The translations under genes were made by a program, and so were the position numbers. From positions 620,001 to 684,000 of the forward strand of contig QAIB01000001.1 in NCBI GenBank assembly GCA_030418545.1: a stretch of 64,000 nt of DNA. The letters are read 5' to 3'. The notes below the pieces were generated by a model. The model made no database searches. It had not been told where the DNA came from and worked only from the letters and a program-made list of their open reading frames with translations. Below, in pieces: positions 54,295-61,776 of the stretch. This stretch comes from Xenophilus aerolatus. GTDB taxonomy: Bacteria > Pseudomonadota > Gammaproteobacteria > Burkholderiales > Burkholderiaceae_C. Within the stretch, counting starts at the first letter, position 1; each line of letters begins with the position of its first letter.

Positions 54295-55266
54295 CTACTG
54301 CTGGGCGGCGAGGCCGGCGGCCTTCACCACGTCGGCGTTGCTGGCGATCTCTTCCTTGATGTAGGCGTCGAACTGGCGCGGCTTGAGCGTCCAGGGATCG
54401 GCGCCCAGCTTGGCGAAGCGTTCCTTGACCTCCGGCGACGCGAGCGCCTTCTCGACCTCGGCATGCAGCCGGTCGACGATCTCGCGCGGCGTCTTGGCGG
54501 GCGCCATCATCCCGATCCAGAAGTTGAACTCGGAGCCGGGCACCCCGGCTTCGGCCGTGGTGGGCACGTCGGGCAGGGCGCTGGCGCGCTTGGGCGAGCC
54601 CACGGCCAGCGCGAGCAGCTGCCCGTCCTTGATCTGGCCGATGACCGGCGCGATGGGCGAGAAGTAGTAGTCGACGCGGCCCGCCAGCACCTCGGTCACC
54701 GCTTCGGCCGAGCCCTTGAACGGGATGTTGGTGGCCTGGATCTTCGCGGCAAGCTTGAACTTCTCGGCGTTCAGGTGCGTGGCACTGCCCTGGCCGGCCG
54801 AGGCGAAGTTCAGGCTGCCGGGCTTGGCACGTGCGGTGGCGAGCAGTTCCTGCAGCGACTTGATGTTCTTCGCGGGCGAGATGACGAGCGCATTCGACAG
54901 CGAGGAGATCGGGGTGACGCCGGCGAAGTCGTTCACCGTGTCGAAGGGCAGCTTCGCGAAGGTCGAGGGGCTGACCGTGTGCGAGGACGAGTGGATGAGG
55001 ATGGTGTAGCCGTCGGGTGCGGCGGTGGCGACGGCCTGCTGACCGATCGTGCCGCTGGCACCGCCGCGGTTGTCGACCACCAGCGTCTGCCCCATGCTCT
55101 GGCCCATCTTGTCGGTGATGGCGCGGGCAATGATGTCGGTGGTGCTGCCTGCGGCGAAGGGCACGACCACGCGGATCGGCTTGCTCGGGTAGGCGTTCTG
55201 AGCCTGGACGCCCAGGGTGCTCAGGCTCACGAAGGCCGCGGTGGCGGCCAGTGCGGCGATGCGCAT
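54295..55266 (-). CDS. Bug/TctC family substrate-binding protein
   Basis: A 323-residue periplasmic receptor with signal peptide MRIAALAATAAFVSLSTLGVQAQ and Bug motifs IRVVVPFAAGSTTDIIARAI, VVDNRGGASGTIGQQAVATAAPDG and LPDVPTTAEAGVPG. It is the first gene after the TetR regulator and has an operator 21 bp upstream. The operon thus encodes two different receptors (Bug and NMT1-like). CAGGAGACAAGAGC precedes the ATG. Confidence 0.88.
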   Translation of the reverse strand: MRIAALAATAAFVSLSTLGVQAQNAYPSKPIRVVVPFAAGSTTDIIARAITDKMGQSMGQTLVVDNRGGASGTIGQQAVATAAPDGYTILIHSSSHTVSPSTFAKLPFDTVNDFAGVTPISSLSNALVISPAKNIKSLQELLATARAKPGSLNFASAGQGSATHLNAEKFKLAAKIQATNIPFKGSAEAVTEVLAGRVDYYFSPIAPVIGQIKDGQLLALAVGSPKRASALPDVPTTAEAGVPGSEFNFWIGMMAPAKTPREIVDRLHAEVEKALASPEVKERFAKLGADPWTLKPRQFDAYIKEEIASNADVVKAAGLAAQQ

Positions 55267-55286
55267 GCTCTTGTCTCCTGTTCTTT

Positions 55287-55304
55287 ATTCACCAGAAAGT
55301 GAAT
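55287..55304. promoter_or_regulatory. TetR operator candidate 1
   Basis: ATTCAC-N6-GTGAAT, a perfect 6-bp inverted repeat with 6-nt centre, 21 bp upstream of the Bug gene start. The same half-site and spacing occur at 56026-56043 before tetR. Flanking bases extend the symmetry (TTAATTCAC on the minus strand). Confidence 0.75.
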
Positions 55305-55367
55305 TAAGGAATTCTAGGGAGACCGCTGCCGCGCCGTCAACGCGGCGTGTCTTGGTAGATACCCGGG

Positions 55368-56012
55368 TCAGCGCATCACGTAGCCGAGCACCAGCTCGGT
55401 CATGTGCGACAGGCGCTGCGCCATCGCCTTGGGGGCGCGCAGGTCACGGCCGAAGATGGCCGACAGGGTGGGGTTGTTCGAGAGGTAGAAATAGCACAGC
55501 GACGCGATCGAGATGTAGAGCTGGATCGGGTCGATGCCGGCGTGGAACAGGTGCTGGCGCCTGCCGCGCTCAAGGATGCCGTCGAGCAGCTGCACCAGCG
55601 GCGAGTTCATCTCCTGGATGCGCTCGGAGCGCTTGAGGTGCACCGCCCTGTGCAGGTTCTCGCTGTTGAGCAGCGTGATGAACTCGGGATGCTCCAGGTA
55701 GTAGTGCCAGGTGAAGGAGATGAGCTGGCGGATGGCCTCGACCGGTTCCACCTCGTCCAGGTGCAGGCGTTGTTCGGCCTCGCGGATGTCGGCGTAGGTG
55801 CGCTCGAGCACGGCCAGGAAGAGGTCGTCCTTGCTCCCGAAGTAGTAGTAGATGAGGCGCTTGTTGACGTCGGCGCGCTCGGCGATGCGGTCGACCCGCG
55901 CACCGGCCAGGCCATGGTTGGCGAACTCGTCGCGCGCGGCGAGCAGGATCGCCGCCTGCGAGCGGTCGGCATCGCGCAGGCGGGTTTCGACGACGGGGGC
56001 GGCGGCTGACAT
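55368..56012 (-). CDS. TetR family transcriptional regulator
   Basis: A 214-residue repressor. The N-terminal helix-turn-helix (AAILLAARDEFANHGLAGARVDRIAERADVNKRLIYYYFGSKDDLFLAVLERTY) is typical of the YcdC/RutR-like branch, and the C-terminal domain has the associated fold (WHYYLEHPEFITLLNSENLHRAVHLKRSE). It is divergent from the ThDP lyase and precedes the long catabolic operon; matching operators lie before its own start and before the Bug gene, so it should autoregulate and repress the operon. Confidence 0.9.
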   Translation of the reverse strand: MSAAAPVVETRLRDADRSQAAILLAARDEFANHGLAGARVDRIAERADVNKRLIYYYFGSKDDLFLAVLERTYADIREAEQRLHLDEVEPVEAIRQLISFTWHYYLEHPEFITLLNSENLHRAVHLKRSERIQEMNSPLVQLLDGILERGRRQHLFHAGIDPIQLYISIASLCYFYLSNNPTLSAIFGRDLRAPKAMAQRLSHMTELVLGYVMR

Positions 56013-56025
56013 GGTCTGGGCTCTA

Positions 56026-56043
56026 ATTCACTATATGGTTAAT
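56026..56043. promoter_or_regulatory. TetR operator candidate 2
   Basis: ATTCAC-N6-GTTAAT, differing from candidate 1 by one base in the half-sites and with identical spacing, 14 bp upstream of the tetR start and 62 bp before the divergent lyase start. It could control both directions. Confidence 0.7.
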
Positions 56044-56104
56044 TCTCGCGGGCCGCAATCGGCACTGCCGATAATCGCCGAACTCTGCAGCACCACTTTC
56101 TCCA

Positions 56105-57796
56105 ATGAGCACCCAGATCGCCGGACACCTTCTCGTCGAATGCCTGATCGCCCAGGGCGTGACCCATGTGTTCGGCGTGCCGGGCGAGAGTTACCTGGCG
56201 GCGCTGGACGGCTTCCACGACCATGCGGACGAGATCCGCTTCGTCATCTGCCGGCAGGAGGGCGGCGCGGCTTTCATGGCCGAGGCGCACGGCAAGCTGA
56301 CCGGGCGGCCCGGCGTGTGCTTCGTCACCCGCGGTCCGGGTGCCACGAATGCCTCCATCGGCGTGCACACGGCGTTCCAGGATTCGACGCCGATGGTGCT
56401 GCTCGTGGGCGATGTCGGCAGCGACTTCCGCGACCGCGAGGCCTTCCAGGAAGTCGATTTCCAGAGCTTCTTCGGCCCCAGCACCAAGGGCTTCGCCAAG
56501 CGGGTGGAGCGCGTCGACGAGGCCAGCCGCCTGCCGGAGTACGTGGCGCGTGCCTTTGCCGCCGCGATGAACGGGCGCCCCGGGCCCGTGGTGCTGGTGC
56601 TGCCCGAGGACATGCTGCGCAGCGCCGTGCAAGCGAAGCCCCTGCCGCGTGTGGAACCGGCGCTGGCGTGGGCCGACCCGGGCGGGCTGCGCGAACTGCG
56701 CCAGCTCCTGCTGGCGGCACGGCGGCCCTTCGTGATCGCCGGCGGCGGCGGCTGGACGCCGCAGGCGGCGCAGGCGTTGCAGCGCTTCGCGGAGAACTGG
56801 CAACTGCCCGTGGGCAATGCCTTCCGTTTCCAGGACACCTTCGACAACCACCATCCGCTGTACGCCGGCGACGTGGGCATCGGCATCAACCCGAAGCTCG
56901 CGGCGCGGGTGCGCGAAGCCGACCTGGTGATCGCGATCGGACCGCGCCTGGGCGAGATGACCACCGGCGGCTACGCCCTGCTGGAAGCGCCGCGTCCGGC
57001 GCAGAAGCTGGTGCATTTCCACGCCAGCGCCGAGGAACTGCATCGCGTGTACCAGGCCGATCTGGTGTTCAACACGACGATGAACGCCGCGGCGCGGGCC
57101 CTGGAGGTGCTCACGGCGCCGCCCGAGCTGCCCTGGAGCGACTGGGCGCAGGCGGTGCATGCGGATTACGAGGCCAACCTGGTGCCGCAGCCGCTGCCCG
57201 GCCCCATCGACATGCCGGCCATCGTGCAGTGCCTGCAGAAGCACCTGCCGGCCGATGCGGTGCTGACCAACGGCGCCGGCAATTTCGCGAGCTGGGTGCA
57301 CCGTTTCTATCGCCACCACGGGCTGGCCAAGGGCTTCAAGACGCAGCTGGCACCCACCAGCGGCGCCATGGGCTACGGCGTGCCGGCGGGCATCGCCGCC
57401 AGCATCACGACCGGGCGCGTGGCGTTCACCATCGCGGGCGATGGCGACTTCCTGATGAACGGGCAGGAGCTTGCCACGGCCGTGCAGCATGGCGGCAAGA
57501 GCATCATCGTGCTGCTCAACAACGGCATGTACGGCACGATCCGCATGCACCAGGAGCGCGAGTACCCCGTGCGGGTCAGCGGGACGGCGCTGCACAACCC
57601 CGACTTCTGCGCGCTCGCTCGGGCGTATGGCTATGCGGCCGAGCGAGTGACGGAGACGCCCGGCTTCGAGGCTGCGCTGCTGCGAGCGCTGGCGCACGAG
57701 GGCGGTACGCTGATCGAAATCCCGCTGGACCCCGAGGTCATCACGACGCGCGGCACCTTGAGCGCCATCCGGAGTGCCGCCCAGGAAAGGCGCTGA
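56105..57796 (+). CDS. Thiamine diphosphate-dependent enzyme, acetolactate synthase-like
   Basis: A 563-residue ThDP enzyme with three domains. The N-terminal pyrimidine domain has GVPGESYLAALDGF and catalytic Glu52 (CRQEGGAAFMAEAHGKLTG), the central domain binds a nucleotide-like cofactor, and the C-terminal diphosphate domain has GDGDFLMNGQEL beginning at Gly445 and the downstream NN of IIVLLNNGMYG. It resembles ilvB-like proteins but no regulatory subunit is adjacent, so it is probably a catabolic decarboxylase or carboligase. It is divergent from tetR and may belong to the same regulon. Confidence 0.88.
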   Translation: MSTQIAGHLLVECLIAQGVTHVFGVPGESYLAALDGFHDHADEIRFVICRQEGGAAFMAEAHGKLTGRPGVCFVTRGPGATNASIGVHTAFQDSTPMVLLVGDVGSDFRDREAFQEVDFQSFFGPSTKGFAKRVERVDEASRLPEYVARAFAAAMNGRPGPVVLVLPEDMLRSAVQAKPLPRVEPALAWADPGGLRELRQLLLAARRPFVIAGGGGWTPQAAQALQRFAENWQLPVGNAFRFQDTFDNHHPLYAGDVGIGINPKLAARVREADLVIAIGPRLGEMTTGGYALLEAPRPAQKLVHFHASAEELHRVYQADLVFNTTMNAAARALEVLTAPPELPWSDWAQAVHADYEANLVPQPLPGPIDMPAIVQCLQKHLPADAVLTNGAGNFASWVHRFYRHHGLAKGFKTQLAPTSGAMGYGVPAGIAASITTGRVAFTIAGDGDFLMNGQELATAVQHGGKSIIVLLNNGMYGTIRMHQEREYPVRVSGTALHNPDFCALARAYGYAAERVTETPGFEAALLRALAHEGGTLIEIPLDPEVITTRGTLSAIRSAAQERR

Positions 57797-57830
57797 GCGC
57801 GCGATGCGGCCGAGCGCCGCACGGGCAAAG

Positions 57831-57856
57831 AAAAAGCCGGCTTGCGCCGGCTTTTT
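57831..57856. terminator. Bidirectional Rho-independent terminator
   Basis: AAAAAGCCGGC (57831-57841), loop TTGC, GCCGGCTTTTT (57846-57856): 11-bp perfect arms with A-tract and T-tract on both sides. It serves both the plus-strand lyase gene and the minus-strand SWIB gene, which converge here. Confidence 0.9.
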
Positions 57857-57873
57857 CATGGGGCTGCGCCGTC

Positions 57874-58311
57874 TTACTTGACGTGCTTGCCGATCAGCGA
57901 GGCCAGCTCGAACATCGAGACCTGGGCCTTGCCGAAGATTTCCTTCAGCTTGGCATCGGCGTTGATGTTGCGCTTGTTCGCCTTGTCCTGCAGGCCGTTC
58001 TTCTTGATGTAGTCCCACAGCTTGGACACGATGGCGGTGCGCGGCAGCGGGGTCGAGCCCACCACGGCAGCCAGCGCGGGGCTGGGGGTCAGGGCCTTCA
58101 TGAAGGCGGCGTTGGGGGTGCGCTTCTTGGCGGGAGCCTTCTTCGCAGCGGCCTTCTTGGCGGGCGCTGCCTTCTTGGCCGGTGCAGCCTTCTTCGCAGG
58201 GGCCGCCTTCTTGGCCGGTGCGGCCTTCTTCGCCGGTGCTGCAGCCTTCTTGGCCGGAGCCGCCTTCTTCGCCGGCGCTTTCTTCGCCGGTGCTTTCTTT
58301 GCAGTTGCCAT
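57874..58311 (-). CDS. SWIB/MDM2 domain protein with lysine/alanine-rich histone H1-like N-terminus
   Basis: A 145-residue protein. Residues 1-~66 are about a dozen short PAKKA-type repeats (Ala/Lys/Pro), resembling histone H1 tails. Residues ~75-145 are a SWIB domain (LAAVVGSTPLPRTAIVSKLWDYIKKNGLQDKANKRNINADAKLKEIFGKAQVSMFELASLIGKHVK). It probably binds DNA as a nucleoid-associated protein. The ATG at 58309-58311 has AAGGAAATC upstream. Similar two-part proteins occur across Burkholderiales; the role is not well defined. Confidence 0.9.
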   Translation of the reverse strand: MATAKKAPAKKAPAKKAAPAKKAAAPAKKAAPAKKAAPAKKAAPAKKAAPAKKAAAKKAPAKKRTPNAAFMKALTPSPALAAVVGSTPLPRTAIVSKLWDYIKKNGLQDKANKRNINADAKLKEIFGKAQVSMFELASLIGKHVK

Positions 58312-58334
58312 GGTTGATTTCCTTGTGATTTCGA

Positions 58335-58433
58335 TAGAACGTTCTACCAATGAAAAACAGCGTCTCCACTGGCATTGCGGATGCTAAAGGAGAAAAAACG
58401 CGTTTCCAAGGGAGAAAGCGAATTTTTCATTGG
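58335..58433. repeat. Palindrome and long inverted repeat upstream of the SWIB gene
   Basis: A 12-bp perfect palindrome TAGAACGTTCTA is at 58335-58346. Directly beside it CCAATGAAAAA (58347-58357) pairs with TTTTTCATTGG (58423-58433), and pairing can extend imperfectly through GCGTCTCC and GGAGAAAGC. The stretch 58312-58495 contains no gene. It may be the SWIB promoter/operator or a small repeat element. Confidence 0.5.
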
Positions 58434-58495
58434 GAGTTGTTGTTTTTTTCGAGGGGTGTTTTCCCTCTGAAAACGGCCTCTGGCGCGGGTCTTCG

Positions 58496-59431
58496 TCAAG
58501 GCGGCGGCAGCGGTGATGCGCGACGCGATGGCCACGTGGCGAGCACCACGCCGAGCAGGGCGATCCCGAAGGCCACGATCTGCGTGGTGGAGAGGGGCTC
58601 GCCGAGGACGAGGACGCCGACCAGTGCGGCACTCACGGGCAGCATGACGGTGAACACGCCGGCCTGCGCGGCCGGCACGCTGCGCAGGCCGGTCATCCAC
58701 AGCCACACGGTCCAGATGCTGGCCGCCAGCGCGTAGAGCACGAGCAGCAGCCACAGGCCCGTCGAGACAGCACCGAAGTCGAAACGCAGGGCAAGCCACA
58801 CGCCGAAGGGCGTCGACAGCGCGAAGCCCCAGAGGTTGATGAGCGAGGAGATCCGCTTGGGGCCGAGCCGGCCGGTCAAGGACTTGCCGATGACGGCATA
58901 CGCGGCTTCGCACAGCACGGCACAGAAGACCAGCAGGTTGCCCAACCAGGGTGCCGACGTGCCTGCCGCGCCAGTGCCGTTGCCGCCGTGGTGCGGCGTG
59001 AGCGCCAGCAGGCCGATACCGACCGCCGCGCAGGCGATGGCCGCTGCAATGCGTCGCGTGATGCGCTCGCGCAGGAAAAGCCAGCTGGCGATGGCCACCA
59101 CCGCGGGGATGGACGCCATGATCACCCCAGCCGAGACCGCGCTCGTCAGGCTCACGCCGAAGAGCATGCAGATCGAGAACAGGAAGTTGCCGAGGAAGGA
59201 CTCGAGGAACACCAGGCCGCGGGTCCTGCGGGTCATCGGGGGTTCGTCGGCAGGGCGCCGCAGCCAGTGCGGCATGGCCAGGGCGGCGATGCCGAAGCGC
59301 AGCCAGGCCAGCAGCAGCACGGGGAAGGCCGCCGCGAGGGGCTTGGAGAGGGCGACGTAGCTGCCCACGAGCGACATGCTCAGCGCGAGGCAGCCGTAGG
59401 CGAGGAGGCGGGGTGGGGCGGCGGAGGTCAA
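58496..59431 (-). CDS. EamA/DMT family transporter
   Basis: A 311-residue protein with about 10 transmembrane helices in two EamA repeats (LALSMSLVGSYVALSKPLAAAFPVLLLAWLRFGIAAL; VSAGVIMASIPAVVAIASWLFLRERIT; QAGVFTVMLPVSAALVGVLVLGEPLS). It is probably a metabolite exporter of the RhaT/YdcZ-like superfamily. No ligand clue in the neighbours. It is divergent from the GGCT-like gene. Confidence 0.85.
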   Translation of the reverse strand: MTSAAPPRLLAYGCLALSMSLVGSYVALSKPLAAAFPVLLLAWLRFGIAALAMPHWLRRPADEPPMTRRTRGLVFLESFLGNFLFSICMLFGVSLTSAVSAGVIMASIPAVVAIASWLFLRERITRRIAAAIACAAVGIGLLALTPHHGGNGTGAAGTSAPWLGNLLVFCAVLCEAAYAVIGKSLTGRLGPKRISSLINLWGFALSTPFGVWLALRFDFGAVSTGLWLLLVLYALAASIWTVWLWMTGLRSVPAAQAGVFTVMLPVSAALVGVLVLGEPLSTTQIVAFGIALLGVVLATWPSRRASPLPPP

Positions 59432-59469
59432 TAGACTGCGGGCATTTGGAACGACACAGGCGCCGGATC

Positions 59470-59883
59470 ATGCCCGACCCAGAACACTCGTCTGCCCGTC
59501 ATGTCTTCGTCTACGGCACCCTGCGTGCGGGCGGCAGCAACGACATCCGGCGTTTCCGGCCGCTGCCGCGATGGGTGGGGCAGGGTGCCATCGCCGGCAC
59601 GCTCTACGACCTGGGCGCCTATCCGGGCATCACTCTCGGCGGCGAAGGGCGCGTGCTCGGCGAGATCTACAGCGTGTGTGCCGAGGTCGAGGCGGCCCTC
59701 GACCGGCTGGAGGAAGTGCGTGAGGACGACAGCGGCGAGTACCGGCGCCGCATGGTGCGCGTGCCTGTCCCTGGCATTGGCGAGGTCGATTGCCTGGTCT
59801 ACGAGATCCATCCCAACAGGGTGCGCACCGCCCCCGTGATTCCGGAGGGCGACTGGCTGAAGCACCTCCCGCTGCGCGGATGA
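59470..59883 (+). CDS. Gamma-glutamylcyclotransferase-like (AIG2 family) protein
   Basis: A 137-residue GGCT/AIG2 protein. The substrate-binding YGTLR motif is in VFVYGTLRAGGSNDIRRF; the catalytic-type acidic residue is in the LDRLEEVREDD region. The family cleaves gamma-glutamyl amides or amines to 5-oxoproline. It is an isolated gene. The ATG at 59470 begins just before the conserved beta-strand. Confidence 0.82.
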   Translation: MPDPEHSSARHVFVYGTLRAGGSNDIRRFRPLPRWVGQGAIAGTLYDLGAYPGITLGGEGRVLGEIYSVCAEVEAALDRLEEVREDDSGEYRRRMVRVPVPGIGEVDCLVYEIHPNRVRTAPVIPEGDWLKHLPLRG

Positions 59884-59962
59884 CTGCCCAGGACGGACAT
59901 GCTTTCATCCGCGGAAAATGCGTTTCTTATTATGGGAAACAGGCGTGCTGCGCCGCCGCATA

Positions 59963-60001
59963 TTTTCTCAATGCAAGAAATACGATTTTGCATTGAGAAA
60001 A
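59963..60001. promoter_or_regulatory. 14-bp inverted repeat upstream of aceA
   Basis: TTTTCTCAATGCAA (59963-59976) and TTGCATTGAGAAAA (59988-60001) are perfect inverted arms around 11 nt. It lies 135 bp upstream of aceA in an A/T-rich 250-bp gap. It may be an operator or an mRNA hairpin at the 3' end of the GGCT-like transcript. Confidence 0.5.
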
Positions 60002-60038
60002 ATGTGCTTTAAGTGGTTGATTTATAACGTCAAAAAAT

Positions 60039-60056
60039 ATGTCTTATATAAGACAT
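60039..60056. promoter_or_regulatory. 18-bp perfect palindrome upstream of aceA
   Basis: ATGTCTTATATAAGACAT is a perfect palindrome ending 79 bp before the aceA start. Its length and A/T centre are typical of a dimeric regulator operator, GntR-type being common in this setting. Control of isocitrate lyase by carbon source is expected. Confidence 0.65.
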
Positions 60057-60135
60057 AAGAGTCGATGCCTCGGCTACAGTTGATGCAACGGTTCCGCGCC
60101 GTGCCCGTTTTCATAACTGCACCCCTGGAGTGAAC

Positions 60136-61467
60136 ATGCCTCAGACCATCACCGAACAACTCAGCCGTGAACAGCAGATCGCCGCCCTCGAGAAGGACTG
60201 GGCGACCAACCCCCGCTGGAAGGGCATCAAGCGCGGCTACAGCGCCGCCGACGTGGTGCGCCTGCGTGGCTCGCTGCCGATCGAGCACACGCTGGCCAAG
60301 CGCGGCGCCGAGAAGCTGTGGGAGAAGATCAACGGCGGCGCCAAGAAGGGCTACGTCAACGCCTTCGGCGCCATCACCGCCGGCCAGGCCATGCAGCAGG
60401 CCAAGGCGGGTCTGGAAGCCGTGTACCTGTCGGGCTGGCAGGTGGCTGCCGATGGCAACACCTCCGAGACCATGTACCCTGACCAGTCGCTGTACGCGTA
60501 CGACTCGGTGCCGACGATGGTCCGCCGCATCAACAACACCTTCAAGCGTGCCGACGAGATCCAGTGGTCGCGCGGCGTGAATCCTGGCGACAAGGAGTTC
60601 ATCGACTACTTCCTGCCGATCGTGGCGGACGCCGAGGCCGGCTTCGGCGGCGTGCTGAACGCCTTCGAACTCATGAAGAACATGATTGCCGCGGGCGCTG
60701 CCGGCGTGCACTTCGAGGACCAGCTCGCGGCCGTGAAGAAGTGCGGCCACATGGGCGGCAAGGTGCTGGTGCCGACGCAGGAAGCCTGCGAGAAGCTGAT
60801 CTCCGCCCGTTTCGCGGCCGACGTCATGGGTGTCTCGACCATCGTGCTGGCGCGCACCGACGCGGAAGCAGCCAACCTGATCACCTCCGACCACGACGCG
60901 AACGACAAGCCCTTCCTGACGGGCGAGCGCACGCAGGAAGGCTTCTACCGCGTGAAGAACGGCCTGGAGCAGGCCATCAGCCGCGGCGTGGCCTATGCGC
61001 CGTATGCCGACCTGGTGTGGTGCGAGACCGGCACGCCCGACCTCGGCTTTGCCCGCGAGTTCGCGCAGGCCGTGCATGCCGCGTCGCCCGGCAAGCTGCT
61101 GTCGTACAACTGCTCGCCTTCGTTCAACTGGAAGAAGAACCTGGACGACAAGACCATCGCCCGCTTCCAGGAAGAGCTCTCGGCGCTGGGCTACAAGTAC
61201 CAGTTCATCACGCTGGCCGGCATCCACGTCAACTGGTACAACACCTTCAAGTTCGCCCATGCCTATGCCAACGGCGAAGGCATGAAGCACTACGTCGAAA
61301 TGGTGCAGGAACCCGAGTTCGCGGCTCGCGAGCAGGGCTACACCTTCGTGTCGCACCAGCAGGAAGTCGGCGCCGGCTACTTCGACGATGTGACCACCGT
61401 GATCCAGGGCGGCTCGTCGAGCGTGAAGGCGCTGACCGGCTCGACCGAGGAAGAGCAGTTCCACTGA
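60136..61467 (+). CDS. aceA: Isocitrate lyase
   Basis: A 443-residue enzyme of the glyoxylate shunt that cleaves isocitrate to glyoxylate and succinate in the cytoplasm. The catalytic signature [17 protein letters not shown] contains the KKCGH motif with the active Cys; [11 protein letters not shown]-like ([23 protein letters not shown]) and NCSPSFNW are also typical. The ATG at 60136 has CTGGAG 5 nt upstream and is preferred to the GTG two codons earlier. The length agrees with the short bacterial form (~430-440). Confidence 0.97.
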   Translation: MPQTITEQLSREQQIAALEKDWATNPRWKGIKRGYSAADVVRLRGSLPIEHTLAKRGAEKLWEKINGGAKKGYVNAFGAITAGQAMQQAKAGLEAVYLSGWQVAADGNTSETMYPDQSLYAYDSVPTMVRRINNTFKRADEIQWSRGVNPGDKEFIDYFLPIVADAEAGFGGVLNAFELMKNMIAAGAAGVHFEDQLAAVKKCGHMGGKVLVPTQEACEKLISARFAADVMGVSTIVLARTDAEAANLITSDHDANDKPFLTGERTQEGFYRVKNGLEQAISRGVAYAPYADLVWCETGTPDLGFAREFAQAVHAASPGKLLSYNCSPSFNWKKNLDDKTIARFQEELSALGYKYQFITLAGIHVNWYNTFKFAHAYANGEGMKHYVEMVQEPEFAAREQGYTFVSHQQEVGAGYFDDVTTVIQGGSSSVKALTGSTEEEQFH

Positions 61468-61501
61468 GTCTGCTGCCGGGCCGCCCGGCCTGCGACCCGA
61501 G

Positions 61502-61526
61502 AGCCCGGCCCTGGCCGGGCTTTTTC
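61502..61526 (+). terminator. Rho-independent terminator of aceA
   Basis: AGCCCGGC (61502-61509) and GCCGGGCT (61514-61521) pair around CCTG, followed by TTTTT. It lies 34 nt after the aceA stop. Confidence 0.88.
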
Positions 61527-61624
61527 GTGCGGGAGCGTCTCGGGCGGGCCATGGAGCGGCGAGCTAGAATCCTGCGCTTCGACCGTCATTCCACACCAAC
61601 AAGGGCGAGAAAGGCACTCTGGTT

Positions 61625-61687
61625 ATGACACCGCGAACTACCGGCACCGCATCGAGCGGCCTCTTTCCGAAGGGAATGGGCCGGTAG
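61625..61687 (+). CDS. thrS leader peptide (threonine attenuator)
   Basis: A 20-codon ORF starting MTPRTTGT: four threonines in the first eight residues, then a TAG stop at 61685. It precedes a terminator hairpin that ends just before thrS. Clustered Thr codons before thrS are what ribosome-mediated attenuation predicts: scarce charged Thr-tRNA stalls the ribosome and favours read-through. No strong ribosome binding site is seen, but the Thr content and position are persuasive. Confidence 0.75.
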   Translation: MTPRTTGTASSGLFPKGMGR

Positions 61688-61727
61688 CCCGCGCACGCTG
61701 GTACGCACCAGCCCATGAACCACAGCT

Positions 61728-61759
61728 AAGCGCGGCTCCCGGCCGCGCTTTTTGTTTTT
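61728..61759 (+). terminator. thrS attenuator terminator
   Basis: AAGCGCGGC (61728-61736), loop TCCCG, GCCGCGCTT (61742-61750), followed by TTTGTTTTT. It ends 17 nt before the thrS start. CCCGCGC at 61688-61694, just after the leader stop, can pair with the left arm and would serve as antiterminator. A smaller hairpin GCTGGTACGCACCAGC lies between. Confidence 0.82.
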
Positions 61760-61776
61760 CCGAACCAGGTTTTCAC

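Noticed and set aside
59470-59883. Functional link between the GGCT-like protein and the GS-like ligase as a gamma-glutamyl cycle
   Set aside because: The two genes are 37 kb apart with different regulators; family membership alone does not support a shared pathway.
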